Source: Thauera sp. (GTDB lineage Bacteria; Pseudomonadota; Gammaproteobacteria; Burkholderiales; Rhodocyclaceae). From it: a DNA stretch of 64,000 bases. Of the stretch, positions 17,223-26,325 are shown one piece after another; position 1 is the first letter of the stretch; every line of letters begins with the position of its first letter. Location: contig JACKMB010000005.1 in assembly GCA_024235615.1 (NCBI GenBank), forward strand, positions 62,001 to 126,000. Reading direction: 5' to 3'. The notes below the pieces were generated by a model, which was not told where the DNA came from, made no database searches, and saw nothing but the letters and a program-made list of their open reading frames with translations. The translations under genes were made by a program, and so were the position numbers.

Positions 17223-17509
17223 ACATCCTCTGGACTGACGAGGCGCTGGACGACCTTGAGGAGATCCTTGTTTATTACCACTCGGAGGCAGGCCCCCTGA
17301 CTGCGGAAGCCGTCCATTCGCGCATCGTTGCCGAGATCGAAGCCTTGCGCGTCTTCCCCGAGCGTATTCGGGCAAGTACGCGAATCCCGGGGGCACGTGA
17401 GCTCGTCGTTCGCCGACTGCCCTATGTTGCCTTCGTGAAAGTGACGGATGACGCGGTGATCGTGCTCAACGTGGTTCATACCGCACGGGAGTTTCCGTCG
17501 CGGCGCTGA
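17219..17509 (+). CDS. RelE/ParE-family toxin, module 5
   Basis: A 96-aa toxin. MNILWTDEALDDLEEILVYY is the paired N-terminal helices of the ParE group; later come IRASTRIPGARELVVRRLPYVAFVKV and VIVLNVVHTAREFP, the beta-sheet core and C-terminal strand with the Arg typical of ParE/RelE toxins. A gyrase target (ParE-like) is more likely than ribosomal mRNA cleavage given the missing RelE catalytic set, but this is not certain. Confidence 0.87.
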   Translation: MNILWTDEALDDLEEILVYYHSEAGPLTAEAVHSRIVAEIEALRVFPERIRASTRIPGARELVVRRLPYVAFVKVTDDAVIVLNVVHTAREFPSRR

Positions 17510-17562
17510 CGTGCTTGGCCAAGCCCGCCGGCAGCACGCCCGCAGCTCGGCAATTGCGTACA

Positions 17563-17574
17563 TTTTGTACAAAA
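17563..17574. promoter_or_regulatory. operator-like palindrome of toxin-antitoxin module 6
   Basis: The perfect 12-bp palindrome TTTTGTACAAAA. TTGCGT (17554-17559) and CATACA (17575-17580) flank it at promoter-like positions, 36-60 bases upstream of the antitoxin ATG. Confidence 0.5.
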
Positions 17575-17615
17575 CATACAGTCCAATCTCACCAAAACGA
17601 ACAGGAGTCGCCACC

Positions 17616-17864
17616 ATGCGCACCGTCTCCGCCACCGAGGCAAAACAAGGACTGGCTGGCGTACTCGACCTGGCCGCACATGAACCCGTCGTGATCCGCC
17701 GCCAGAAGCGCGATGTCGCGGTCGTTCTGTCGATGAAGGAGTACGAGCGCCTCACGCGGCTCAACGTCGCCGAGTTCCAGCGCTTTTGCGACGCAGTCGG
17801 CGAGAAAGCCGCAGCGGCGGGACTGACCGAGGACAAAGTCGCCGAATTGCTCGCCGATGACTGA
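17616..17864 (+). CDS. Phd/YefM-type antitoxin, module 6
   Basis: An 82-aa antitoxin starting MRTVSATEAKQGLAGVLDLA, then EPVVIRRQKRDVAVVLSMKEYERL, a standard Phd fold. The C-terminal segment RFCDAVGEKAAAAGLTEDKV is predicted helical and would wrap the toxin. CAGGAGTCGCC gives a ribosome site for the ATG at 17616; the frame extends further upstream through the promoter, which is rejected. It overlaps the next gene by eight bases. Confidence 0.85.
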   Translation: MRTVSATEAKQGLAGVLDLAAHEPVVIRRQKRDVAVVLSMKEYERLTRLNVAEFQRFCDAVGEKAAAAGLTEDKVAELLADD

Positions 17865-18267
17865 ATTCCTGCGCTTCGTCGTCGACACGAACGTACTCGT
17901 CAGCCGCCTTTTGGCGCCGCGCAGCACCGCCGCCAAGGCGGTCGACCGGGCGCTCGCCCAAGGCAACCTGCTCGGCTCGGAAGAAACCCTGGCCGAGCTC
18001 GTCGAGGTGCTGGCACGGCCCAAGTTCGACCCGTATGTATCTCGAGAAGGCCGGCGCGAGTTCATCCGTCTGCTCGGCGGCGTCATGCAGGTCGTGCCGA
18101 TCATTCGCAGGGTGGCGGCCTGCCGCGATCCGCGCGACGACAAATTCCTGGATGTGGCGCTTGCAGGCGAAGCGGCGGCGATCATCAGTGAAGACAAGGA
18201 TCTGCTTGTGCTGAACCCATGGCACGGCATTGCCATCCTGACGCCAGCAGCGTTCATCGTGCGTTGA
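17857..18267 (+). CDS. PIN-domain toxin, COG1569-like, module 6
   Basis: A 136-aa PIN nuclease of the group often annotated as putative toxin component. Motifs: FVVDTNVLVSRLLAPRS (first Asp), ETLAELVEVLARPKFDPYVS (Glu), and CRDPRDDKFLDVALAGEAAAIISEDKDLLVL (Asp cluster). It follows a Phd antitoxin with an eight-base overlap. This PIN branch differs from those of modules 1, 4 and 7. Confidence 0.87.
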   Translation: MTEFLRFVVDTNVLVSRLLAPRSTAAKAVDRALAQGNLLGSEETLAELVEVLARPKFDPYVSREGRREFIRLLGGVMQVVPIIRRVAACRDPRDDKFLDVALAGEAAAIISEDKDLLVLNPWHGIAILTPAAFIVR

Positions 18268-18368
18268 ATGAAGAGGGCAGCGCAGAAGACAGGTCAGCTT
18301 ACGGGTTCGAGGCGCAGCCCGCCCACGGGAAACAAGTGGATATTTGCCCTGTTGCTACGCGAGCACTA

Positions 18369-18390
18369 AAATACACACGCCAGCGTATTT
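18369..18390. promoter_or_regulatory. operator-like inverted repeat of toxin-antitoxin module 7
   Basis: AAATAC, ten bases, GTATTT at 18369-18390, ending 15 bases before the antitoxin ATG. A likely VapB binding site. Confidence 0.55.
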
Positions 18391-18405
18391 ACAAGAGGTG
18401 ATGCC

Positions 18406-18669
18406 ATGGAAACACTGCCCAGCCGCGTCTTCAACAACGGCAACAGCCAGGCGGTCCGTATTCCGGCGGAGTTCCGCCTCGACACCGACCGCGTCAGCAT
18501 CACGCGCAACGACGCGGGCGACCTGGTGATCCACCCCTTGCGCGTGCAGCGTGGCACCGCCCTGATGCAGGCCCTGAAAGCGCTGGGCGAAGTGGACGAC
18601 GACTTCGTCGCCGCGCTCGAGGCCGAGCAGGAAACGCCGCTGCCGGTGCAGGAGCGCGAGGCGCTGTGA
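18406..18669 (+). CDS. vapB: VapB-type (AbrB-fold) antitoxin, module 7
   Basis: An 87-aa antitoxin whose N-terminus (LPSRVFNNGNSQAVRIPAEF, VSITRNDAGDLVIHPL) is the MazE/VapB swapped-hairpin DNA-binding domain. The C-terminal part (LMQALKALGEVDDDFVAALE) is the VapC-binding tail. AGAGGTG precedes the ATG. The stop overlaps the toxin start (GTGA). Confidence 0.9.
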   Translation: METLPSRVFNNGNSQAVRIPAEFRLDTDRVSITRNDAGDLVIHPLRVQRGTALMQALKALGEVDDDFVAALEAEQETPLPVQEREAL

Positions 18670-19085
18670 TCTACCTGCTCGACACCAATATCCTGATCTA
18701 CCTGATCAAGAACCAGCCGCCCGGCATCGCGCAGCGCATCGACGCACTCCCCGAAAGCGACACCCTGTGCATGTCTTTCGTGACCTGGGCCGAGTTGCTG
18801 AAGGGCGCCGAGCGCAGCACTCGCAAGACGGAGGTGCTGCGGCGGCTGAACGCCCTGGCACGCGAGGTACCGGTGCGCTATCCCACCGCCCCCGCCATCT
18901 GCCGGCATTACGCGGAACAGGCCATCCGCCTGAAGGAGGCAGGCACGCCGATCGGCGCGAACGACCTGTGGATCGCCTGCCATGCGCTGGCCGAAGACGC
19001 CACCCTGGTCACCCACAATACGCGCGAGTTCAGGCGCATTGCGGGTTTGCGCGTCGAGGACTGGGTGTCCGCCGAAAAAGACTGA
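18666..19085 (+). CDS. vapC: VapC-type PIN toxin, module 7
   Basis: A 139-aa RNase toxin with a GTG start overlapping vapB. Motifs: IYLLDTNILIYLIKNQ (Asp), MSFVTWAELLKGAERS (Glu), TPIGANDLWIACHALAEDATLVTHNTREF (Asp and Asn), the canonical VapC set cleaving initiator tRNA or rRNA in characterised members. This is the last of seven modules; rpoH follows after about 90 bp. Confidence 0.92.
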   Translation: MIYLLDTNILIYLIKNQPPGIAQRIDALPESDTLCMSFVTWAELLKGAERSTRKTEVLRRLNALAREVPVRYPTAPAICRHYAEQAIRLKEAGTPIGANDLWIACHALAEDATLVTHNTREFRRIAGLRVEDWVSAEKD

Positions 19086-19116
19086 AGAAGGCTGCCCCCG
19101 GAACTCCCGCCGCCCC

Positions 19117-19143
19117 TTAGCACTCTCACGCCGCGAGTGCTAA
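19117..19143. promoter_or_regulatory. CIRCE element (HrcA operator) upstream of rpoH
   Basis: A perfect match to the CIRCE consensus: TTAGCACTC at 19117-19125, nine bases, GAGTGCTAA at 19135-19143. It lies 31 bases upstream of the rpoH ATG. HrcA normally binds this element in front of groESL or dnaK operons, so rpoH here is expected to be under HrcA control. Confidence 0.92.
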
Positions 19144-19173
19144 CATTCAAGCGCACAAGGAGGACCCCAGCCC

Positions 19174-20025
<852 letters not shown>

Positions 20026-20043
20026 CTGCTGACAGCCCCCACG

Positions 20044-20080
20044 AAATGCAAACGGCGGTCCAGGACCGCCGTTTGCATTT
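20044..20080. terminator. bidirectional terminator between rpoH and the SCO gene
   Basis: A perfect 37-base palindrome centred on 20062: AAATGCAAACGGCGGTCC, A, then the exact complement, with A-run and T-run ends. The two flanking genes converge here. Confidence 0.88.
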
Positions 20081-20105
20081 GGAGTGCGCGTTGCGCGCGC
20101 TCGTC

Positions 20106-20708
20106 TCACTTCCCCGCCAGCAGCGCCTTGATGTCCGCCACCACCACCTGCGGGTCCTCGGCGTGCTTGACGTACAGGCGCGGGCGGCCGTCCGGGCCGA
20201 AGACGTAGGTTCCCGCGGTGTGGTCGATGGTGTAGTGGCCGGCGAGGTCGCCGCTCTTGCGGTAGAAGACGCGGAACTCCTTCGCCACCTCGGCGATCTT
20301 CTCGGCCGTGCCGTACAGGCCGAGGAAGCGCGCGTCGAACACCGGCACGTACTGCGCGAGCAGCTCGGGCGTGTCGCGCTCGGGGTCGACGGTGACGAAG
20401 AGCACCTGCACGCGATCGGCCTCGGGGCCGAGCTCCTGCATCACCGTGCTCATGCCCGACAGCGCCGTCGGGCACACGTCCGGGCATTGCGTATAACCGA
20501 AGAAGATCGTGACCACCTTGCCCTTGAAGTCGGCGAGCGTGCGCTCCTGGCCGTGGTGGTCGGTGAGGCGCAGCGTCTTGCCGTAGCTCGTGCCGGAGAT
20601 GTCGGTGCTCTTGAATACGGGCTCGGCGGGCGTGCAGCCGGCAAGCAGGCCGAGCGCGAGCAGCGGGGTGGCGACGAGGAGGGAGATCGCTTTACGACGT
20701 GAAGACAT
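20106..20708 (-). CDS. SCO1/SenC-family copper chaperone lipoprotein
   Basis: A 200-aa membrane-anchored thioredoxin-fold protein, needed for CuA assembly in cytochrome oxidase. The N-terminus MSSRRKAISLLVATPLLALG ends in the lipobox LLAGC. The copper ligands are the CPDVC pair in FFGYTQCPDVCPTALSGM and the His in HYTIDHTAGTYVFGPDG. The chosen start gives a signal peptide; the frame opens farther upstream without one. It lies about 145 bp after the SnoaL-like gene, possibly in the same transcript but not clearly so. Confidence 0.93.
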   Translation of the reverse strand: MSSRRKAISLLVATPLLALGLLAGCTPAEPVFKSTDISGTSYGKTLRLTDHHGQERTLADFKGKVVTIFFGYTQCPDVCPTALSGMSTVMQELGPEADRVQVLFVTVDPERDTPELLAQYVPVFDARFLGLYGTAEKIAEVAKEFRVFYRKSGDLAGHYTIDHTAGTYVFGPDGRPRLYVKHAEDPQVVVADIKALLAGK

Positions 20709-20853
20709 GGGGCTTACCTGTGTTTCGATTCCATAAGCACCCGATGATAGTCCGCTTGCCCGGCTCGGGTCAGCCGGATGTGCGACGGAGCGCCTCATCG
20801 ATCTTGGGGGAACACCCGCGACGCCACACCAGGCTTCGCCGCTGGTCGCACGT

Positions 20854-21345
20854 TCATCGAGGCGGGTCGGTGGCACGCAAGCGCCGCCTGACCGCGCGCA
20901 TCAGCCCCCCGAGCAGCGGCAGCTTCTCGTACAGTTCCTCGGCGGCGTCCCAGTAGTCGCGGTGCAGCGTCACCCGGTCGTCGGCGTCGAAGCGCAGGTG
21001 CGTGACGCCGCGCACCGTCAGCGCGCGCCCGCGCAGCGCGAAGTGGAACGTCCAGCCCAGCATGGCCTGCCCGCCCTGCTCGATGCAGTCGGTGACCTCG
21101 AAGCGCGGCGCCTCGGTGGTGGCGAACATGTGCTCGAAGATGCGGCGGATGGCGGCGGTGCCGGCGACCTCGTTGAAGGGGTCCTTGAAGCGGGCGTCGG
21201 GGGCGTAGAACTGGTCGAGGCCGTCCAGCGCGGCGGGGGTGAGCGTCTCGTAGAAGCACGCCAGGCGCAGGGCGGGCGATTGCCGCACGGGCTCCGGCGT
21301 CGAGGCGGCTGCTGGCAGGGGCTCCGGAAGCTTCGGGTCGGTCAT
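20854..21345 (-). CDS. SnoaL/NTF2-like protein (last gene of the FolE2-lipid operon)
   Basis: A 163-aa protein of the NTF2-like fold: CFYETLTPAALDGLDQFYAP and ARFKDPFNEVAGTAAIRRIFEHMF, then IEQGGQAMLGWTFHFALRGR. Members with this KDPFNEV motif are typically encoded beside the SDR, DUF3833 and CFA-like genes, as here, and may handle a lipid intermediate. The gap to the SDR gene is 10 bp. No catalytic role can be read from the sequence. Confidence 0.82.
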   Translation of the reverse strand: MTDPKLPEPLPAAASTPEPVRQSPALRLACFYETLTPAALDGLDQFYAPDARFKDPFNEVAGTAAIRRIFEHMFATTEAPRFEVTDCIEQGGQAMLGWTFHFALRGRALTVRGVTHLRFDADDRVTLHRDYWDAAEELYEKLPLLGGLMRAVRRRLRATDPPR

Positions 21346-21355
21346 GGCGGCAAGC

Positions 21356-22270
21356 CTACACGCCGGTGGCGCGGCGGATCAGCGCGAAATAGAAGCGGCG
21401 CGGCAGCAACTGCAGGAACTTCAGCACGCGCGTGAAGCGCTTCGGGAAGTGGATCTCGAAGTCGCCGCGCGCAAAGCCGTCGACGATCGCATCGGCCGCC
21501 TGCGCCGGAGTCTGCAGCGCGGGCATGGCGAAGTCGTTCTGCGCGGTGAGCGGGGTGGCGACGAAGCCGGGATCGATCAGGAACACGCCGATGCCGCGCG
21601 GCGACAGGTCGAGGTGGAGGACTTCGGCGAAGTTGATCAGCGCCGCCTTGGAGGGGCCGTACACGGTCGCCTTGGGCAGCCCGCCGTAGCCGGCGACGCT
21701 GCCCACCAGGGCGATCGCGCCCTCGCCTTGCGCGAGCAGGGTCGGCAGGACCGCCGCGGTGGCGCTCATGGTGCCGACGAGGTTGGTCTCCAGGGTCTCG
21801 CGCACGGCCTGCGCGCTCAGCTCCCAGGCACGCAGCGGGCGATAGGTGCCGGCGTTGAAGACGACGAGGTCGATGCCGCCCCAGGCTGCGAGCAGCTGGT
21901 CGCGCGCGCGCTCGAGCTCGTCCGTGCGGGAGAGGTCGAGCGCCAGCGCGCGCGCGGCAGCGGGCGAATCGGCGCGGCGCGCGGGCTCGACGGCCGCGTT
22001 CGCGGGCGAGCCCGCGTTCCCGGTGGCCGGCGCGGCGCCGCCGACCGGACCGGCGCCGGCGGCCGCATCGCAGGCCGCGCACACCGCCTCGAGGCGTTCC
22101 CGTCCGCGCGCGGACAGCGCCAGGCACGCGCCGCGACGCGCGAGCTCGAGCGCGAGCGCCTCGCCGATGCCAGACGACGCGCCCACGATCCACACCCGCC
22201 GCCCCGCCCACTCGCGGATCGGCGTGTTCAGCGGCGCGAACCAGCCGCGGCGGGCGGCAGGCGCGGTCAC
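21356..22270 (-). CDS. short-chain dehydrogenase/reductase
   Basis: A 304-aa NAD(P)-dependent oxidoreductase. The cofactor motif GASSGIGEALALELARRG, the NAG motif VFNAGTYRPLR, the catalytic Ser in ALVGSVAGYGGLP and the YxxxK in YGPSKAALINFAEVL are all present. The GTG start at 22270 overlaps the DUF3833 stop (GTGA). An Ala/Pro-rich insert (residues about 70-100) is unusual. Part of a translationally coupled operon; the substrate is probably a lipid-linked carbonyl or alcohol, by context. Confidence 0.9.
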   Translation of the reverse strand: MTAPAARRGWFAPLNTPIREWAGRRVWIVGASSGIGEALALELARRGACLALSARGRERLEAVCAACDAAAGAGPVGGAAPATGNAGSPANAAVEPARRADSPAAARALALDLSRTDELERARDQLLAAWGGIDLVVFNAGTYRPLRAWELSAQAVRETLETNLVGTMSATAAVLPTLLAQGEGAIALVGSVAGYGGLPKATVYGPSKAALINFAEVLHLDLSPRGIGVFLIDPGFVATPLTAQNDFAMPALQTPAQAADAIVDGFARGDFEIHFPKRFTRVLKFLQLLPRRFYFALIRRATGV

Positions 22271-22800
22271 GGACGCGCCCTCTTGTGGAAGGACAGCGTG
22301 ACCTCGCCGAGGCGAAAGCCCCACTTGCTCATCAGCGAGCGGTTGAGCATGACCTGGTCGTCCATCAGGAACATCCAGTCGTCGAAGTCGACGTTGTAGA
22401 CCTTGCCATCCACCGGCAGCGCCAGCACGTAGCGCCAGCGCAGCGCATTGCCGGCCGCCTCGCCGGTTGCCTCGCCGACCACGTCGTCGGCACGGCCGCT
22501 GTAGCGCCCCGGCCCGAGCCGCGTGATGGTCCACACCCGACGCTGGGTCGTGCCGTCGGAGTAGGTGAAATGCTCGTCGAGCGTGCCGGTGTCGCCCTGC
22601 CAGCGCGCGTCGATGAGCACGTGGAAGCGCTTGACCACCTTGCCCGAGCGATCCTGGAACATGCCCCAGGCGTCGATCGTGCCGTCGAAGTAGTCGCGCA
22701 GCTCGAGCACGGGCGTCTCGGCACGGTAATCATCGATGTTCACGCTGCTGCACCCCCAGAGCCCCAGCAGGGCAACGCACATCAGGAAAAAACGTTTCAC
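22267..22800 (-). CDS. DUF3833 lipoprotein
   Basis: A 177-aa protein with signal peptide and lipobox (MKRFFLMCVALLGLWGCSSV), Cys being the lipid-anchored residue. The mature domain (LELRDYFDGTIDAWGMFQDR, GTLDEHFTYSDGTTQRRVWT, MLNRSLMSKWGFRLGEVTLS) is the DUF3833 signature. The GTG start overlaps the MFS stop. The family is regularly linked to CFA-like and DUF1365 genes and is thought to act in envelope lipid modification, though its biochemistry is unknown. Confidence 0.9.
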   Translation of the reverse strand: MKRFFLMCVALLGLWGCSSVNIDDYRAETPVLELRDYFDGTIDAWGMFQDRSGKVVKRFHVLIDARWQGDTGTLDEHFTYSDGTTQRRVWTITRLGPGRYSGRADDVVGEATGEAAGNALRWRYVLALPVDGKVYNVDFDDWMFLMDDQVMLNRSLMSKWGFRLGEVTLSFHKRARP

Positions 22801-24386
22801 GATTGCTCTCCACGAAGATCCTTCCCTCCCACGCCTCCTGGGACCGGACTCGCCCGCCACCCTCCCGGCTCGATCGCATCCCGCCAGCGCCACAGCAGCG
22901 CGATCGCCGCGAGCTTGAGCGCGACCGGCACGAAGCCGTACACCGCCGCGAGCGCGCCGACTGCCGCGGCCTCGCGCGCGCCCGGCGTATAGCCGAGCAG
23001 CGCGAGCAGCGGCAGGGCGAGGCCGGCGGCGAGCGCCAGGTTGGCCTTGGTGACGAAGCTCCACCAGCCGAAGCAGGCGCCCGCCTCGAGCGTGGGCGCA
23101 CAGGCCGCTCCGTCGTGCATGCGCGCGTCACCCGTCATGCCGATCGGGGCCACGGCCTCCAAGTGCCGAGAGGGCGCCCGCTCGCGCCCACGCGCGAGCA
23201 GGTCGGCGAGCAGCGAGGGCGGCAGGGTGAGGTCGGCGCCCAGCGCCAGGCCCGAGAGCACGCAGATGCAGGCGTAGGCGACCAGGTCGCCGCTGCCGAG
23301 CAGGCCTGCCCAGGCGAACACCGCCACCGCCAGCGCCATGCTGCCGAGCCAGGCGCGCAGCTTGCCGATGCGCTGCGACAGCCGCGTCCAAACGGGCAGA
23401 CCCGCCGCTGCGGCGACAAAGTAGAGCGCGAGGAAGGCGCCGGCGAGCGCCTCGGCCTGCAGCACGTCGGCGACGAAGAAGAGCACCGTGGCCGAAGGGA
23501 TCGCCGCGGCGATGCCGTTGGCCGCGAACACCGCGAGCAGGCGGGCGAAGCCGGCGTCGCCGAGCGCCGCGCGCAGGCCCCGCCACAGCGCAGCGCGCAC
23601 CGGCGCGAGCGGCGGCGGCGCCGGCGCGCGCCACAGCGTCCACAGGCCGAAGACCACGAGCAGCGGCAGGAAAGCCCAGGCGAGCCGCGCCAGCCCGGCC
23701 GCGCCGCCATCGCTCACGCTGGCCGGGGCGCCATCGGCCGGCTGCGCGGAAACCTCCGCCTCGCGGACCACCCCGGCTCCAGCGCCAGCCCCCTCTCCCC
23801 CCATCCCAGCGTCACCGAGCAGCCCCGGCAGCGCCGCCGCCAGCACCACGCCGGCGAGCGCGAAGGCCTCGCGGCTGGCGACGAAGCGGGTGCGCGCCGC
23901 CGGCGTGGCGGCCACCTCGGCGCCCCAGGCGTTGTAGGCGATGCTCGCCACCGAGTAGGCCAGCGACACCGCCACCAGCAGGCCGAACAGCCACGCCGCC
24001 CCGCTCCCCGCGGGCGGGACCAGCAGGCCGAGCATGCCGGCGCCGAGCGCGGGCAGCGCCAGCGCGATCCACAGCCGGCGCCGCGGCAGGCGGTCGTTGG
24101 CCCAGCCGATGAGCGGATCGGTCACCGCATCCACGATGCGCGCGGCGAGCAGGACCGCGCCCACAAGCGCGAGCGAAAGGCCCAGGCCCTCGGCGTACAG
24201 GCGCGGCACGTGCACGTAGATCGGCAGCGCCGCAAAGGCCAGCGGCAATCCGAGCGCGCCGTAGGCGATCAGATCGCCGCGCTCGCCGCAGCCGCGATCG
24301 CGACCGATGCCGGATGCGCCGGGCGTGCCAGCGCTCGCGTCGCCAGCGGCGCAGCCGTCCGGTACGACGCGCGCGCCCTCGGTCAT
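22797..24386 (-). CDS. MFS transporter, GPH/MelB-like
   Basis: A 529-aa integral membrane protein with about 12 predicted helices. The GPH/MelB loop signature is DAVTDPLIGWANDRLPRRR. A long hydrophilic insert separates helices 6 and 7 (GEGAGAGAGVVREAEVSAQP region). The N-terminal 35 residues are polar. ATGA overlap with the chalcone-isomerase-like gene upstream. In this gene cluster the MFS protein may move a lipid or sterol-like molecule; substrate unknown. Confidence 0.88.
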   Translation of the reverse strand: MTEGARVVPDGCAAGDASAGTPGASGIGRDRGCGERGDLIAYGALGLPLAFAALPIYVHVPRLYAEGLGLSLALVGAVLLAARIVDAVTDPLIGWANDRLPRRRLWIALALPALGAGMLGLLVPPAGSGAAWLFGLLVAVSLAYSVASIAYNAWGAEVAATPAARTRFVASREAFALAGVVLAAALPGLLGDAGMGGEGAGAGAGVVREAEVSAQPADGAPASVSDGGAAGLARLAWAFLPLLVVFGLWTLWRAPAPPPLAPVRAALWRGLRAALGDAGFARLLAVFAANGIAAAIPSATVLFFVADVLQAEALAGAFLALYFVAAAAGLPVWTRLSQRIGKLRAWLGSMALAVAVFAWAGLLGSGDLVAYACICVLSGLALGADLTLPPSLLADLLARGRERAPSRHLEAVAPIGMTGDARMHDGAACAPTLEAGACFGWWSFVTKANLALAAGLALPLLALLGYTPGAREAAAVGALAAVYGFVPVALKLAAIALLWRWRDAIEPGGWRASPVPGGVGGKDLRGEQS

Positions 24387-25015
24387 CTCGCCCCGTCCGC
24401 CAACCCGAGCAGGCGCGCCCGCAGGGCGGGCTCGCGCGTGCGCTCGTCGAGCCAGATCGCGAAGAAGGCCTGCGCCAGGGCCGGGTCGTCGAGCTCGGCG
24501 GTGGGGCGTCCGTCGTGCCAGAAGGCTGCGCCCCGGCCGGGGCGGTGCAGGCCGGTGAGGGTGTCGCCGGCGGCGACCGCAGGCAGCGCCGCGGCGAGCG
24601 CCCCGGCCCAGCGCGCCAGCGTCGGCTCGTCAGCGAGGCCGAGGCGGCGCATCTCGTCGAGGCTGAGCTCGACCAGGCGCTCGGAGGTGACCGCGCGCGC
24701 ATAGCGGATGGAGAGCACGTACTCGTCGTCCATCGCCTGCGCGCCCGGTGCACGCGCCCACAACGCGGCGTCGTAGAGCTTGAAGCCGAGCCAGCGCAGC
24801 TCGCCGCGGCCGATCTCGCGCAGCCCGGCCTCGCTCGCCGCGAGCTGCGGCGGCAGGCCAAGCGCGTGCACCGTCTCCATGGCGAGCAGCATGCAGCAGG
24901 CGAGCACGACGCCGAGTTCGCGCGCCTTGCGGGCGCGCGACGCGCGGACGAGCCGGCTCAGGCCGCGCCTCAGGCGTTGCGGGGCGCGCGCGGGAAAGCG
25001 GGTCGGTGCGTTCAT
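24383..25015 (-). CDS. chalcone-isomerase-like protein
   Basis: A 210-aa protein with an N-terminal hydrophobic signal or anchor (ELGVVLACCMLLAMETVHAL) and the bacterial chalcone-isomerase-like domain: GRGELRWLGFKLYDAALWA, SIRYARAVTSERLVELSLDEMRRLG and GRGAAFWHDGRPTAELDDPALAQAFFAIWL. Bacterial members are periplasmic and bind fatty acids or unknown ligands rather than flavonoids. It is separated from the CFA-like gene by 68 bp, the largest gap in the operon, and a DUF2878 gene often found there is absent. Confidence 0.87.
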   Translation of the reverse strand: MNAPTRFPARAPQRLRRGLSRLVRASRARKARELGVVLACCMLLAMETVHALGLPPQLAASEAGLREIGRGELRWLGFKLYDAALWARAPGAQAMDDEYVLSIRYARAVTSERLVELSLDEMRRLGLADEPTLARWAGALAAALPAVAAGDTLTGLHRPGRGAAFWHDGRPTAELDDPALAQAFFAIWLDERTREPALRARLLGLADGAR

Positions 25016-25083
25016 GGGCTCAGCTCCAGGTTCAGGATCAAGCGGCAGGCAGCGTCGATCGCGGCCGCGCCGGCCGCGATGCT

Positions 25084-26325
25084 TCAGCCGGCTCGCGAGG
25101 CCGCCCCGGCATGCGCGAACACATAGTGGTGCACGTCGATGTCGCCGGTGTCGAAGCCCGCCTCGCAGTACGCAAGATAAAAACGCCACATGCGCAGGAA
25201 GCGCTCGGGGAAGCCCTGGGCGCGCACCGCCGCCGCCTGCGCGTCGAAGCTGCGGTGCCAGTGCGCCAGCGTGCGCGCGTAGTCGCGCCCGAAGGCGAAG
25301 TCGCCCACCACCTCGAGCCCGGCGCGCCCGGCCTGCTGCGCGACCGCGCCCGGGCTGGGCAGCATGCCGCCGGGGAAGACGTGGCGCTGGATGAAGTCGG
25401 TGCCGCGGCGGTAGCGTGCGAACAGCGCGTCGGCGATCGTGATCGCCTGCACCACGCAGCGCCCGCCCGGTTTCAGCAAGCCCGAGAGCTGGGCGAAGTA
25501 GGTCGGCCAGAAGCGCTCGCCCACCGCCTCGATCATCTCGATGGAGACGATGTGGTCGTACTGGCCGCGAACGTCGCGGTAGTCGCACAGCTCGAAGTCC
25601 ACCCGGTCGGCAAAGCCGCCGCGCTCGGCGCGCGCGCGCGCGAAATCGAGCTGCGAGGGCGACAGGGTGATGCCGAGCACCTTGCAGCCGAACTCGGTGG
25701 CGGCCACCTCGGCGAAGCCGCCCCAGCCGCAGCCGACCTCCAGGATGGTCTGCCCCGGCTGCACGCCGAGCTCGCCGAGGATGCGGCGGTACTTGCGCAG
25801 CTGGGCGTGCGCCAGCGACTCGTCCGGCGAGGCGAACACCGCCGCCGAGTAGGTCATGGTGGGGTCGAGCCAGAGGGCGTAGAAGTCGTTGCCGAGGTCG
25901 TAGTGGGCCTCGATGTTGCGCCGCGAGCCGCTGCGCGTGTTGGCGCGCAGCAGGTGCTGCAGGCGGTGGCTCAGCAGCCGGAACATGCGCCCGTAGATCG
26001 CACCCTGCAGGCGGGCGCGGTTGGCCGAGAGCAGGCGCAGCAGCCCGGGGAGGTCCTCGGTGTCCCACAGGCCGTCCATCCAGGTCTCGCCGAAGCCGAT
26101 GTCGCCGCGCGCGAGCGCCTCGTCGAAGACGGCGTGGTCGCGCACGCGCAGGTGGGCGACGAGCGGGCCATGGCCGGCACGCACGCGCACGCCATCAGGC
26201 AGTTCCACCGCGATCGCACCGCCGTCGAGGCGGTCGAGCATCTCCAGGCACAGCCGGGTGGCGCGCGGCAGGCGCGCGAGGCGCAGGCCGGCGAGCGGCT
26301 GCAGGGCATGGTCGAGCGCGTTCAT
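25084..26325 (-). CDS. cyclopropane-fatty-acyl-phospholipid synthase-like methyltransferase (UfaM-like by context)
   Basis: A 413-aa SAM-dependent methyltransferase acting on unsaturated phospholipid acyl chains. The SAM site is LEVGCGWGGFAEVAATEFG; other marks are AHYDLGNDFYALWLDPTMTYSAA, HIVSIEMIEAVGERFWPTYF and HVFPGGMLPSP. Beside DUF1365 and an FAD oxidoreductase, it resembles the alphaproteobacterial methylase of furan fatty acid synthesis rather than plain CFA synthase; that is inference from neighbourhood. Start MNALDHALQ overlaps the DUF1365 stop by one base. Confidence 0.92.
   Translation of the reverse strand: MNALDHALQPLAGLRLARLPRATRLCLEMLDRLDGGAIAVELPDGVRVRAGHGPLVAHLRVRDHAVFDEALARGDIGFGETWMDGLWDTEDLPGLLRLLSANRARLQGAIYGRMFRLLSHRLQHLLRANTRSGSRRNIEAHYDLGNDFYALWLDPTMTYSAAVFASPDESLAHAQLRKYRRILGELGVQPGQTILEVGCGWGGFAEVAATEFGCKVLGITLSPSQLDFARARAERGGFADRVDFELCDYRDVRGQYDHIVSIEMIEAVGERFWPTYFAQLSGLLKPGGRCVVQAITIADALFARYRRGTDFIQRHVFPGGMLPSPGAVAQQAGRAGLEVVGDFAFGRDYARTLAHWHRSFDAQAAAVRAQGFPERFLRMWRFYLAYCEAGFDTGDIDVHHYVFAHAGAASRAG

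Noticed and set aside
22803-24704. 633-codon open frame on the plus strand
   Set aside because: Antisense to the MFS and chalcone-isomerase-like genes; composition only.
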